A stretch of DNA of 45,497 nucleotides from Lachnospiraceae bacterium (GTDB taxonomy: Bacteria; Bacillota; Clostridia; Lachnospirales; Lachnospiraceae): contig SVFG01000011.1 of the NCBI GenBank assembly GCA_015056975.1, positions 1 through 45,497 on the forward strand. Direction: 5' to 3'. The notes under the pieces were generated by a model. That model ran no database searches. It was not told the DNA's origin and worked only from the letters and a program-made list of their open reading frames with translations. Below, one piece after another: positions 1-7,444 of this stretch (its first letter is position 1; the number at the start of each line of letters is the position of its first letter). A program made the translations under genes and the position numbers.

Positions 1-183
1 TGTCGTGGAACGAACTTTACTGCAACCTGCAACGGGTGCTGGGGGTATAATGGTCATCCTCCATGTTATGGATGTGGTGGAGATGGAGAAGCAGATTGTA
101 ATGGTTGTGATGCCACAGGAAAAGCTGGATGCTACAGATGTGGTGGAAGCGGCAAGGAGATGGAGCAGGTCGATGTTGAATGA
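1..183 (+). CDS. C-terminal fragment of a DnaJ-type cysteine-rich (zinc-finger-like) protein
   Basis: Frame 1 is open from the first base of the window to a TGA at 181-183; the gene starts upstream of the window, so no start codon is seen. The 60 visible residues contain four Cys pairs of the CxxC type, several followed by Gly in the CxxCxGxG pattern (CNGC, CYGCGGDG, CNGCDATG, CYRCGGSG). That is the signature of the central zinc-binding region of DnaJ and of small DnaJ-zinc-finger-like proteins. The chain ends only about ten residues after the last CxxCGGSG, so this is not the middle of a full DnaJ, which would continue with a substrate-binding domain. It is more likely a small protein whose C-terminus is the Cys-rich repeat. 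Function cannot be told from the fragment. Confidence 0.6.
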   Translation, partial: CRGTNFTATCNGCWGYNGHPPCYGCGGDGEADCNGCDATGKAGCYRCGGSGKEMEQVDVE

Positions 184-364
184 TGTAGTTAAAATAGTGC
201 ATTGTTCAATTATACTGACCTAATGGCAGGAATTGGTACCGCTTTGCTTCTGCCAAAATGCAACCGTTGCAAAGTAAGAAATGCCGTATTCTGTAATACT
301 TCTTCTGCTATTATTGTTAGAGTGAATAATTTAACCTATATGGGCAATAATTTTCAATATGTAC
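184..364. other. Intergenic region, no supported gene
   Basis: Between the Cys-rich protein and the ATPase promoter. A 65-codon frame starting at 202 has no ribosome site and no recognisable sequence, and it runs through the promoter, so it is not accepted as a gene. The only visible signal is the first copy of a direct repeat at 338-358. Confidence 0.5.
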
Positions 365-393
365 TTGAAACTTTATGTTTTAGAAAGTATAAT
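365..393 (+). promoter_or_regulatory. Sigma-A type promoter for the DUF4143 ATPase
   Basis: TTGAAA (365-370), a 17-bp spacer and a perfect TATAAT (388-393). Transcription would start near 400, about 48 nt before the ATG at 448. Confidence 0.7.
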
Positions 394-406
394 AATTGAA
401 GAAAGA

Positions 407-420
407 AGCCCATATGGGCT
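407..420. promoter_or_regulatory. 14-bp perfect palindrome, candidate operator
   Basis: AGCCCATATGGGCT is its own reverse complement and lies just after the expected transcription start of the ATPase gene. A repressor bound here would block elongation. The overlap with the direct repeat at 412-432 strengthens the idea of a regulatory site. Confidence 0.5.
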
Positions 421-447
421 GAAATTTTCAATAGAGGATGTGGATAT

Positions 448-1737
448 ATGGATATAAAGCGCGACAGTTATTTACAACAACTAATATCATATCGATTTGA
501 TGGGCTTGTAAAGGTGATCACCGGTATAAGAAGATGTGGTAAATCCTATTTGCTAAAGAACATATACAAAGACTATCTTTTGCAGGATGGAGTTAAGGAA
601 GAGCAGATTATTATCATAGAGTTGGACCTTGCCAAGGACATTAAATACCGTAATCCGTTACTTCTCTCACAGTATGTGCGAGAAATGGTGGAAAACAGTA
701 AGGAAGAGTTCTATCTGTTTATTGATGAGATTCAGATGTCGGACGAGGTGCCCAATCCGTATAATAAAGAAGGAAAGAAAATTACATTCTATGATGCGTT
801 GAATGATTTGCGTAGCTTATCGAATTTAGATGTATATGTTACCGGAAGTAATTCGAAGATGCTTTCCAGTGATATACTGACGGAGTTTAGAGGGCGCAGT
901 GATGAAATTCGAGTGCATCCGTTAAGCTTTGCAGAATACTATTCTGCCGTTGGTGGAGATAAAAATGAGGCGTTTGATGATTATACCTTTTATGGCGGTA
1001 TGCCGCTTATCTTATCCAGACCGAATGATGCTGCTAAGATGACATATCTTAAGTCACTTTTTACGGAAGTGTATATAAAAGATATTGTAGAGCGCAAAAA
1101 AATTGAGCGGCAGGATGTGTTGGAACAGATATTGGATTTACTATGTTCGTCTATCGGTTCTTTGACGAATCCTACAAAAATTGCGGATACATTGCGAAGC
1201 AAGCAGACTTTGGGTGTGGCTGCAAATACGATACGCTCCTATATAGGTCATCTGGAAGATGCGTTTTTGTTCTCGGAGAGTAAGCGATACGATGTAAAGG
1301 GTAAGTCCTATTTTGATTCGCCTAACAAATATTATAGTGAGGATATTGGTCTGAGAAATGCCCGTATCGGATTCAGACAGCAGGAAATGACTCATATTAT
1401 GGAGAATATAATTTATAATGAGCTTATGATTCGACAGTTTTCTGTGGATGTGGGAGTAGTATATGCAAGGACTATCAATCAAAATGGTAATTCTGTACGT
1501 ACACCGAGAGAAATTGATTTTGTTGTAACATCCGGTGGAAAGAAAACTTATATTCAGTCAGCATATTCGATGCCAACTGAGGAAAAGGCAGAAGTTGAGC
1601 TGCGTTGCTTTGCATTAACCGGAGATTCCTTTCCAAAGATTGTTGTGCGAAAAGATATTGGTAAGCGTTGGTATGATGAGAATGGTATTTTGAATATTAA
1701 TCTGATTGATTTTCTGTTGGATAAGGAGCTTATATAG
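448..1737 (+). CDS. AAA-type ATPase with DUF4143 C-terminal domain
   Basis: This 429-residue protein has a P-loop near the N-terminus (GIRRCGKS, residues 26-33) and a Walker B strand FLFIDEIQ with Asp93-Glu94. These are typical of the AAA_14 ATPases found in bacteria and archaea. The C-terminal half (about residues 200-400) matches the DUF4143 pattern, with a nuclease-like fold segment around EIDFVV near residue 355. The start at 448 is supported by AGAGG at 433-437. The gene stands alone behind its own promoter. The cellular role of this family is not established; members are often scattered in many copies in Clostridia and Bacteroidetes, and a mobile or toxin-antitoxin-like role has been suggested. 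It is complete, with no obvious damage. Confidence 0.85.
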   Translation: MDIKRDSYLQQLISYRFDGLVKVITGIRRCGKSYLLKNIYKDYLLQDGVKEEQIIIIELDLAKDIKYRNPLLLSQYVREMVENSKEEFYLFIDEIQMSDEVPNPYNKEGKKITFYDALNDLRSLSNLDVYVTGSNSKMLSSDILTEFRGRSDEIRVHPLSFAEYYSAVGGDKNEAFDDYTFYGGMPLILSRPNDAAKMTYLKSLFTEVYIKDIVERKKIERQDVLEQILDLLCSSIGSLTNPTKIADTLRSKQTLGVAANTIRSYIGHLEDAFLFSESKRYDVKGKSYFDSPNKYYSEDIGLRNARIGFRQQEMTHIMENIIYNELMIRQFSVDVGVVYARTINQNGNSVRTPREIDFVVTSGGKKTYIQSAYSMPTEEKAEVELRCFALTGDSFPKIVVRKDIGKRWYDENGILNINLIDFLLDKELI

Positions 1738-1751
1738 GAGGTGTTTGCGAT

Positions 1752-1823
1752 ATGAGCACATCATACAGTATTTATCGATTTGCCAAGCCGACAAAGTATG
1801 AGTTGTCTGGAATAGATTATTGA
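1752..1823 (+). CDS. Small ORF of 23 codons with a strong ribosome site, possible gene remnant
   Basis: AGGAGGTG at 1737-1744 lies 7 bases before an ATG at 1752. The frame encodes 23 residues beginning MSTSYSIYRF and ends at TGA 1821-1823. The ribosome site is as good as any in the window and starts directly at the ATPase stop codon, so translation is likely. The peptide is not recognised. It may be the leftover N-terminus of a longer gene removed by deletion, since the DNA that follows has no coding character. Confidence 0.35.
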   Translation: MSTSYSIYRFAKPTKYELSGIDY

Positions 1824-1963
1824 AAGAAATAGGGGGAAGTGTTTTTTGAAGCACATTGATTTTATCCCCCACCTTCCATGTGGCGTATAAAGCGGGGCAG
1901 GACTGCTCTCCGTTCAATATTAATTTTTAGGGCAACAGCCCGCAACTCCACACTTTAATCGGA
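1824..1963. other. Non-coding stretch with short inverted repeats
   Basis: GGGGGA near 1832 can pair with TCCCCC near 1866, enclosing GTG/CAC, and GGGCAACAGCCC is a small hairpin near 1930. A minus-strand frame through here is probably a shadow. No gene or recognised RNA is seen. Confidence 0.35.
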
Positions 1964-1992
1964 TTGACGTCAACATATATCTATGATAAAAT
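1964..1992 (+). promoter_or_regulatory. Promoter with a palindrome on the -35, for the hybrid kinase
   Basis: TTGACG (1964-1969), 17-bp spacer, TAAAAT (1987-1992). The -35 lies inside the 10-bp palindrome TTGACGTCAA (1964-1973), a possible operator. The expected start near 2000 leaves a leader of about 108 nt. Confidence 0.6.
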
Positions 1993-2012
1993 TTTATTAG
2001 ATATATTTCGTT

Positions 2013-2075
2013 GCGTTTCATATACTCGCGAAGTTTGAAACACGCGTTATGTGATGAAACATAACACGTGTTTTT
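2013..2075 (+). promoter_or_regulatory. Attenuator-like leader with competing hairpins
   Basis: GCGTTTCA (2013-2020) can pair with TGAAACaCGC (2036-2045). A second stem, ACACGCGTTATG (2040-2051) with CATAACACGTGT (2060-2071, one mismatch), is followed by TTTTTC and looks like an intrinsic terminator. The two stems share 2040-2045, so they exclude each other. This is the layout of a transcription attenuator. No known riboswitch aptamer is recognised in the short leader. Confidence 0.5.
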
Positions 2076-2107
2076 CTGACGTTGCAAATACTATCGGAGG
2101 ACTGAGG

Positions 2108-4297
2108 ATGAAACTGGCTTTTACGATTATTCAGTGGATAAACATTTTATTGATAGTAAGCGAAACTAGTGTTGTTTTTCGCAATATGAAAAAACGGGTA
2201 CATTATTATCTGTTTTTGAATTGTATTGCCATGTTTATATGTAGTATGGGCTCTTTGTTGATGCTTTTTGTTGAGACAGAAGGGGCGTATTTTATATCAC
2301 TAATGTTATCCTGGGCCGGAAGGATAGGTGTTATTGTTTCTACTTTCTTTTTCTGTATAGAACTTTGCGAATCCAAGCTTCCGGTAATAATCACGGCCAT
2401 GGAGAGCGGTTTTGCATTTATTTCCTTTATTGTTATAGCCACAACACGGAAAACAGGACTGTTCTATAAAGACTATTATTTAGAAAAAGTGGGAGATTTG
2501 ACTGTTTTTCAGTATGTGGAAGGGCCCTGGTGTATATTGTGGAACATAACAATTGTTGTTGTTATTGTCACATGTTTGATAATGTTGTTTAAATCGCTGG
2601 CAACAGAAAAGAATCAACAGAAAAGAAAACAGTATAAAATAATCATATTTGCATTATTCATGGAAATTATAATAGGATATTTGACGGTATTGCCGATAGG
2701 CAGATATTACGATTTCAACCAATTGGGCTTTTCATTATGCGCAATCCTTATTTTGTATGCTATTTTTCGTAACAATCTTATGGATGCGGAATCTATGGCA
2801 AAGGAATATATTGTTGATGAACTTTCATCCGGAGTTATTGCCATGGATACCGGCGGGAGTGTGGCTTATTATAACAAAAAAGCGCTGCAAATTTTCCCGG
2901 AGCTTATTCGTGATAAAAGGGCTGTAATATCGCGAATTGAATGTTCCATACAAACAGGTGAACCGATTTTTGTGAATGATCGGGTCTATAATTTTGAAGA
3001 AAGAAAGCTGGTTCACAAGTCCCTTGCGGAAAGTACGCTTTATGTTCTAATTGATTCTACAAGACATTATGAACATATAAGAGAGGTGGAGAGGGAAAAA
3101 CAAGTTGCGGACAATGCAAATAAAGCAAAGACGGATTTCCTTGCCAGTATGTCTCATGAGATAAGGACGCCTATTAATGCGGTTCTTGGAATGGATGAGA
3201 TGATTCTTAGGGAGAGCACGGAGAGTAATATTAAAGAATACGCGCTGGATATTCAGGCTGCCGGACGTACCTTGCTTACCATTATCAATGATATACTTGA
3301 CCTAAATAAGATAGAATCGGGCAAGATGGAAATTGTGCCGGTTGAGTATGATGTGTCGAGCATGATATATGATCTTGCGAATATGTTAAAGGTGAAAGCG
3401 GAGGACAAAAAGCTGTCATTTATTGTAAGTGTTTCTCCTGATATCCCTGCGAAATTAAGAGGCGATGATGTAAGAATAAGGCAGATTCTGATGAATCTGC
3501 TTACTAATGCGGTTAAGTATACCCAAAGCGGAACGGTATGGTTCAGAGTAAGTTTAAAAGCGAAAGAGGATGGAGAAAACGGAGAGAATGCAGTTCTTCA
3601 CTTTGAAGTGGAGGATACCGGAATCGGAATAAAACCGGAAGATATGAGCAAGCTGTTTTCAGAGTTTGAAAGGATAGAGGTTGAGCGTAACAGAAATATT
3701 GAAGGAACCGGACTTGGAATGCCGATTACCACAAAACTGCTTTCCATGATGGATTCTGAGCTTAAGGTAGAAAGTGAGTATGGCAAAGGCTCTGTATTTT
3801 CTTTTGATTTGAAGCAGAAGATTGTTGAAGCAACGCCGATGGGTGATTTTGAGACAAGAATTAAAACTCTCATGTCAAAACAATATACATATACGGAATC
3901 CTTCGTGGCACCTGATGCACATGTGCTTATCGTTGATGATAATAAAATGAATCGCAAAGTCTTTGCATCTCTGCTAAAAAAGACACAGATAAGAATAACC
4001 GAGGCAAGTAGCGGTTATGAAGCGATAGAGCTGGCAACTGCACAACCTTTCGATTTGATTTTTATGGATCATATGATGCCGGGTATGGATGGTGTTGAAG
4101 CGATGGAGCAAATAAAGGCTGTGAAAGACGGACCATGCGCAAACACCCCGATTATCGTACTCACAGCAAATGCTGTTGAGGGCTCGAAAGAAAAGTATTT
4201 AGAAGATGGATTTGACGGATTTTTATCAAAACCTGTAGCTCCCGATAAACTCAATTTGATTATAAAGGAGATGCTGGCAGTGGGAGAAACATCATGA
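2108..4297 (+). CDS. Membrane hybrid histidine kinase (7TM sensor, HisKA, HATPase, receiver)
   Basis: The N-terminal 230 or so residues hold a run of about seven hydrophobic segments like the HisKA_7TM sensory domain, followed by a PAS-like stretch (about 240-330). The HisKA box MSHEIRTPINAVLG has the phospho-accepting His at about residue 350. The ATP-binding domain (N box NLLTNAVKY, DTGIGI, GTGLGM) follows, and a C-terminal receiver VLIVDDNKMN carries Asp at about residue 654. The start at 2108 is chosen because GGAGG lies at 2096-2100; an upstream in-frame ATG at 2051 lies inside the terminator hairpin and has no ribosome site. The gene overlaps the next by ATGA. The signal sensed and the downstream output are unknown. 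Kinase and receiver closely resemble those of the two hybrid kinases at 26946 and 29786, so the three look like paralogues. Confidence 0.9.
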   Translation: MKLAFTIIQWINILLIVSETSVVFRNMKKRVHYYLFLNCIAMFICSMGSLLMLFVETEGAYFISLMLSWAGRIGVIVSTFFFCIELCESKLPVIITAMESGFAFISFIVIATTRKTGLFYKDYYLEKVGDLTVFQYVEGPWCILWNITIVVVIVTCLIMLFKSLATEKNQQKRKQYKIIIFALFMEIIIGYLTVLPIGRYYDFNQLGFSLCAILILYAIFRNNLMDAESMAKEYIVDELSSGVIAMDTGGSVAYYNKKALQIFPELIRDKRAVISRIECSIQTGEPIFVNDRVYNFEERKLVHKSLAESTLYVLIDSTRHYEHIREVEREKQVADNANKAKTDFLASMSHEIRTPINAVLGMDEMILRESTESNIKEYALDIQAAGRTLLTIINDILDLNKIESGKMEIVPVEYDVSSMIYDLANMLKVKAEDKKLSFIVSVSPDIPAKLRGDDVRIRQILMNLLTNAVKYTQSGTVWFRVSLKAKEDGENGENAVLHFEVEDTGIGIKPEDMSKLFSEFERIEVERNRNIEGTGLGMPITTKLLSMMDSELKVESEYGKGSVFSFDLKQKIVEATPMGDFETRIKTLMSKQYTYTESFVAPDAHVLIVDDNKMNRKVFASLLKKTQIRITEASSGYEAIELATAQPFDLIFMDHMMPGMDGVEAMEQIKAVKDGPCANTPIIVLTANAVEGSKEKYLEDGFDGFLSKPVAPDKLNLIIKEMLAVGETS

Positions 4298-4911
4298 AAC
4301 TATTGTTTGGCACAGGCAATCAGGCAAAATTATCCGTAATGAGAAGCAGGCTTGAAACCATAGGGATAGAATTGATTGGTTTGAATGATTTGAAAGCAGA
4401 GGGAAAGAGTATTCCCGAAGTTTTAGAAAACGGAAATACCCCCCTTGAGAATGCAAAATTGAAAGCTTATGCATATTATGAGGCATTTCATATGCCGGTG
4501 TTTTCCTGCGATTCGGGGCTTTATTTTGACAATGTTCCGGATGAGGTGCAGCCGGGCGTTCATGTGCGAAACGTGAAAGGTAAGCACTTGTCTGATGAAG
4601 AAATGCAGGAATATTATTGCGGGATTGCAAGGCAGTATGGCAATCTTGTGGCAAGATACCACAATGCTATCTGTTTCATAATGGATGAAAACCATATTTA
4701 CGAGGCGATGGACCCCTCCCTTTATAGTGAAAAGTTTATTTTGACGGATAAGCCTCACAGCGCTATAAGGAAGAAGGGATTCCCCTTAGACAGTATGTCT
4801 ATCGATATGAAAACCAATAAATACTATTACGATTTAGAAGAAGGAGAGCTGGAACAGTTTGCGGTGGAAGACGGAGTGCTGCAGTTCTTTAAGGGAGTCC
4901 TTGGTCTGTAA
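4294..4911 (+). CDS. Ham1/RdgB-family non-canonical NTP pyrophosphatase
   Basis: The 205-residue protein has the family signatures: an N-terminal strand with FGTGNQAKL (residues 5-13), a Glu/Asn helix (ENGNTPLENAKLKAYAY), and the SCDSGLYF active-site loop with Asp73. Proteins of this family hydrolyse ITP, XTP and related nucleotides to the monophosphate, keeping damaged purines out of nucleic acid. The sequence departs from canonical RdgB in the second half, so another nucleotide or a specialised substrate is possible. The ATG overlaps the kinase stop codon (ATGA at 4294-4297), so the two genes are translationally coupled. Pairing a hybrid kinase with a nucleotide house-cleaning enzyme is odd and has no obvious explanation. 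Confidence 0.8.
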   Translation: MKLLFGTGNQAKLSVMRSRLETIGIELIGLNDLKAEGKSIPEVLENGNTPLENAKLKAYAYYEAFHMPVFSCDSGLYFDNVPDEVQPGVHVRNVKGKHLSDEEMQEYYCGIARQYGNLVARYHNAICFIMDENHIYEAMDPSLYSEKFILTDKPHSAIRKKGFPLDSMSIDMKTNKYYYDLEEGELEQFAVEDGVLQFFKGVLGL

Positions 4912-4914
4912 AAT

Positions 4915-4979
4915 GTAAGAAAATTGTAAGAAAAAGTAAGAGAATCGTAAGAGCTTTATACCTTCGGCTTTGATATAAT
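4915..4979 (+). promoter_or_regulatory. Promoter with four helically phased GTAAGA boxes
   Basis: GTAAGA occurs at 4915, 4926, 4936 and 4947, with spacings of 11, 10 and 11 bp, all on the same face of the helix. TATAAT lies at 4974-4979, and there is no recognisable -35 at the right distance (4951-4956 reads GAGCTT). Tandem direct repeats at about 11 bp that replace the -35 are characteristic of activators of the OmpR/PhoB class. The promoter serves the lipoprotein at 5007. Which regulator binds is not known. Confidence 0.6.
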
Positions 4980-5006
4980 TACTGTATCAAAATCGGAGGT
5001 ATTTTT

Positions 5007-7238
5007 ATGAGAAGAATAGGGATTTTGTTGGCTGTTATGTGTTGTATATGGCTTGCGGCGTGCGCAGGTGAAGCGGCGCAGGAGAGTACGCCTACATCAG
5101 AGGAGGCGGTTGAGTATGCATATGTACCCGAATATTTTGGAATGAAGCTGTATGAAGGCCTTGACGGCGACAAATTCATGCGAGGGGATGAGGTGCTTTC
5201 GGAAAACGGCTTGTTTTATGCAATCAATTCATATGGCGAGGAGCGGCAGCAGCATGTCATGCATTGGAAAGCAGAAAGCGACGCAAAGCCGGAAAAGCTG
5301 CCAATAACATTTGCAGATGCATCAGGAGTGCCCTTTGTAGCGCATTGGACCATTGATGATGAGGGCAATTTCTACTTTTATTGGTGTGACTATCAGGAAA
5401 CGCAGGAAATTTATTATCTGAGCAAGTATGATAAGAATTACAATTTGATATATTCATTGAATATGGACGAGATATGGGCAAACAAAAAGAATAAGACTGT
5501 GGAAAGAGTGGTAGTGGGTAAAGACGGTACATTATATGCTCTTTCTGATAAGCAGGTATTTATATTTGACAAAAAGGGCGAGTGCGAGAAATGTATAGAC
5601 CTTGGTTCCATTGATGTTGATAACATGCTTTTTTATGACACGGACCGCATAATCCTTACGTATATTTCCCAAAAGGGAATGGAAGTGGCAGAACTGGATG
5701 TAAATACGGAAACCGTGGGAGAACCATATGAGAATTTACCACAGAGTAGTTCTCGGGTATGGAACGGACAGGCAGGTAAAATCTTTGTCAATACGTCTGA
5801 GGTATTGTTTGAGTATGATATTGAAAAACAGGAAGCAACAGAGTTTTTGAAATGGGGAGATGTAAATGTAACCGGAGACTCTGTGACAAAAATATACTCG
5901 GCAGAAAATGGCGATATTTTGGTGCTGCGCAGGGATTTATATGGAGATTATTTCTTGCCGGAGAGTGAACTTGTTTTGTTGAAACGGGTGGATAAGTCCA
6001 AGGTACCTGTAAAGGAAACGATATCAATCGCTACTATCGGTCCGCCGGACAATTATCTTGCCAAAGCGGTGACGGAATTTAACAGAAAGAACACGTTGTA
6101 TCACGTAGAGCTTCGGAATTATATCGATCCAAACAGTGGTTGGACCACAAAGACTTTACCGGATGCGCTCAACCAGTTCCATGCGGACTTGGCAGGTGGA
6201 AACGGGGCAGATATCTTTTATCTGAATAACCTGGATTGGGAGAATCTGGCGAAGAAGGGTGCATTGGAGGATTTGACACCATATCTGAATAACAGCACCC
6301 AAATCTCTAAAGAAGACTTTGTGGAAGCAGTTGTGAATGCATATGATATGTCGGGGAAGCTGTACACCATACCGAGGGGCTTTGAAATCAGTACCCTTAT
6401 GGGCAAGAAGTCTCTGATAGGAGAGCAGAAGGGGTGGACAGTTCGCGAATTGATAGAATTGGCAGAAAAATACCCGGAAGCGTCGCCGATTCATGGAGAT
6501 GCGGCGTTAAGCATATGCCTTAGATGGAACTGGGAAGCATTTATAGATGCGGAAGCTGCAAGCTGTAGCTTTGACAGTCCGGAATTTGAGGAGCTTCTGG
6601 AGTTCGTAAAGCAGGCGCAAAAGAAATTTACAGGCAACTGGGATATGTATCCGGGTATCAAAAAGAACAGTACGCTTCTGGCAAATGTAACCATACAAAA
6701 AATGATGGATTATCAAATGTTTCTGCAGATGTTTGAAGGGGAGGGGAATTGCATCGGATATCCGACTCCGGATGGAAAATGGACGAGCGTGTTGGAAGGA
6801 AGAGAGATGCTGGCAATTTCTTCGGTCAGCAAAATGAAAGAAGGTGCGTGGAACTTTTTGGAATACTTTTTACAGGAGGATTGTTCGGATATAGCAGACT
6901 TTCAATTTTCTTCTTATGTAAAGAATCTGGAAGCAGAGATACAGGAAGCGATGAAAGCAGAATATACGAAGGATGAACAGGGAAATACAATAGAAAAAGA
7001 AAAGACCAAGTATAGTCAAGGGAGCTTCGAAGCAGTAATATATGCTGCCACGAAGGAGGAAGCAGAGAGCTTTTATGAGCTTCTTGGCAGTGCTACAAGA
7101 CAAAGTGTAGACTCAGAAATCTGGGATATGATTTATGAGGAAACGCGACCATTCTTTGCTGGAACCAAAACAGCTTCGGAAGTCGCAGAGATTATTCAAA
7201 ACCGTGTCAGCTTATACCTGCAGGAAAACCAAACATAA
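5007..7238 (+). CDS. Large lipoprotein: propeller-like N-terminal domain plus extracellular solute-binding domain
   Basis: A lipoprotein signal ends in LAAC with Cys19 as the lipidated residue. Residues of about 40-330 are rich in beta strands with repeating patterns such as DGTLYALSDKQ and FIFDKKGE, suggesting a beta-propeller. From about residue 337 (TISIATIGPPDN) to the C-terminus the protein resembles family-1 extracellular solute-binding proteins of sugar ABC importers (DLAGGNGADIFYLNN, and SSVSKMKEGAWNFLEYFLQ near the end). At 743 residues it is far longer than a usual binding protein (about 420). The ribosome site CGGAGG lies before the ATG. No permease or ATPase is adjacent, so it either works with a transporter elsewhere or acts as a receptor. 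The ligand is unknown. Confidence 0.75.
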   Translation: MRRIGILLAVMCCIWLAACAGEAAQESTPTSEEAVEYAYVPEYFGMKLYEGLDGDKFMRGDEVLSENGLFYAINSYGEERQQHVMHWKAESDAKPEKLPITFADASGVPFVAHWTIDDEGNFYFYWCDYQETQEIYYLSKYDKNYNLIYSLNMDEIWANKKNKTVERVVVGKDGTLYALSDKQVFIFDKKGECEKCIDLGSIDVDNMLFYDTDRIILTYISQKGMEVAELDVNTETVGEPYENLPQSSSRVWNGQAGKIFVNTSEVLFEYDIEKQEATEFLKWGDVNVTGDSVTKIYSAENGDILVLRRDLYGDYFLPESELVLLKRVDKSKVPVKETISIATIGPPDNYLAKAVTEFNRKNTLYHVELRNYIDPNSGWTTKTLPDALNQFHADLAGGNGADIFYLNNLDWENLAKKGALEDLTPYLNNSTQISKEDFVEAVVNAYDMSGKLYTIPRGFEISTLMGKKSLIGEQKGWTVRELIELAEKYPEASPIHGDAALSICLRWNWEAFIDAEAASCSFDSPEFEELLEFVKQAQKKFTGNWDMYPGIKKNSTLLANVTIQKMMDYQMFLQMFEGEGNCIGYPTPDGKWTSVLEGREMLAISSVSKMKEGAWNFLEYFLQEDCSDIADFQFSSYVKNLEAEIQEAMKAEYTKDEQGNTIEKEKTKYSQGSFEAVIYAATKEEAESFYELLGSATRQSVDSEIWDMIYEETRPFFAGTKTASEVAEIIQNRVSLYLQENQT

Positions 7239-7250
7239 TCCGACAAATAC

Positions 7251-7294
7251 AGCCATCGATGAGCGTAAGAAAGCTCAATCGGTGGCTTGTTTTT
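7251..7294 (+). terminator. Intrinsic terminator of the lipoprotein gene
   Basis: AGCCATCGATGAGC (7251-7264) pairs with GCTCAATCGGTGGCT (7273-7287), with one bulge, and TGTTTTTG follows. Confidence 0.8.
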
Positions 7295-7334
7295 GTGTAT
7301 TTTGTATAAAAGACAAATTTCTCAGACAATTTTA

Positions 7335-7363
7335 TTGACCAAATCCACTATTTTTTGTAAAAT
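7335..7363 (+). promoter_or_regulatory. Sigma-A type promoter of the chemoreceptor gene
   Basis: TTGACC (7335-7340), 17-bp spacer, TAAAAT (7358-7363). The leader to the ATG at 7445 is about 75 nt. No sigma-D (flagellar) motif is seen. Confidence 0.6.
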
Positions 7364-7444
7364 ATAAGTGTATAGTAAAAGGAAATGACAATTCTCTATT
7401 ATTACGTAAAAACATAATACGGTTTTGGAAATGGAGAGGGACAG

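Larger units (their letters stand above)
338..432 (+). repeat. Pair of 21-bp direct repeats flanking the ATPase promoter
   Basis: ATATGGGC-N4-ATTTTCAAT occurs at 338-358 and again at 412-432. The two copies start 74 bp apart and bracket the promoter at 365-393. The second copy overlaps a 14-bp palindrome. The arrangement suggests a repressor with one site upstream and one downstream of the promoter; that is inference. Confidence 0.55.

Noticed and set aside
202..399. 65-codon frame before the ATPase
   Set aside because: No ribosome site, no recognisable protein, and it runs through the promoter at 365-393.
1615..1917. 100-codon minus-strand frame
   Set aside because: It overlaps the 3' end of the ATPase gene in antisense, and its start lies in a structured non-coding stretch.
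2051..2107. N-terminal extension of the hybrid kinase
   Set aside because: The ATG at 2051 lies in the terminator hairpin without a ribosome site; GGAGG fits the ATG at 2108.
7364..7444. c-di-GMP riboswitch in the chemoreceptor leader
   Set aside because: The leader is only about 75 nt and lacks the conserved GEMM motifs.
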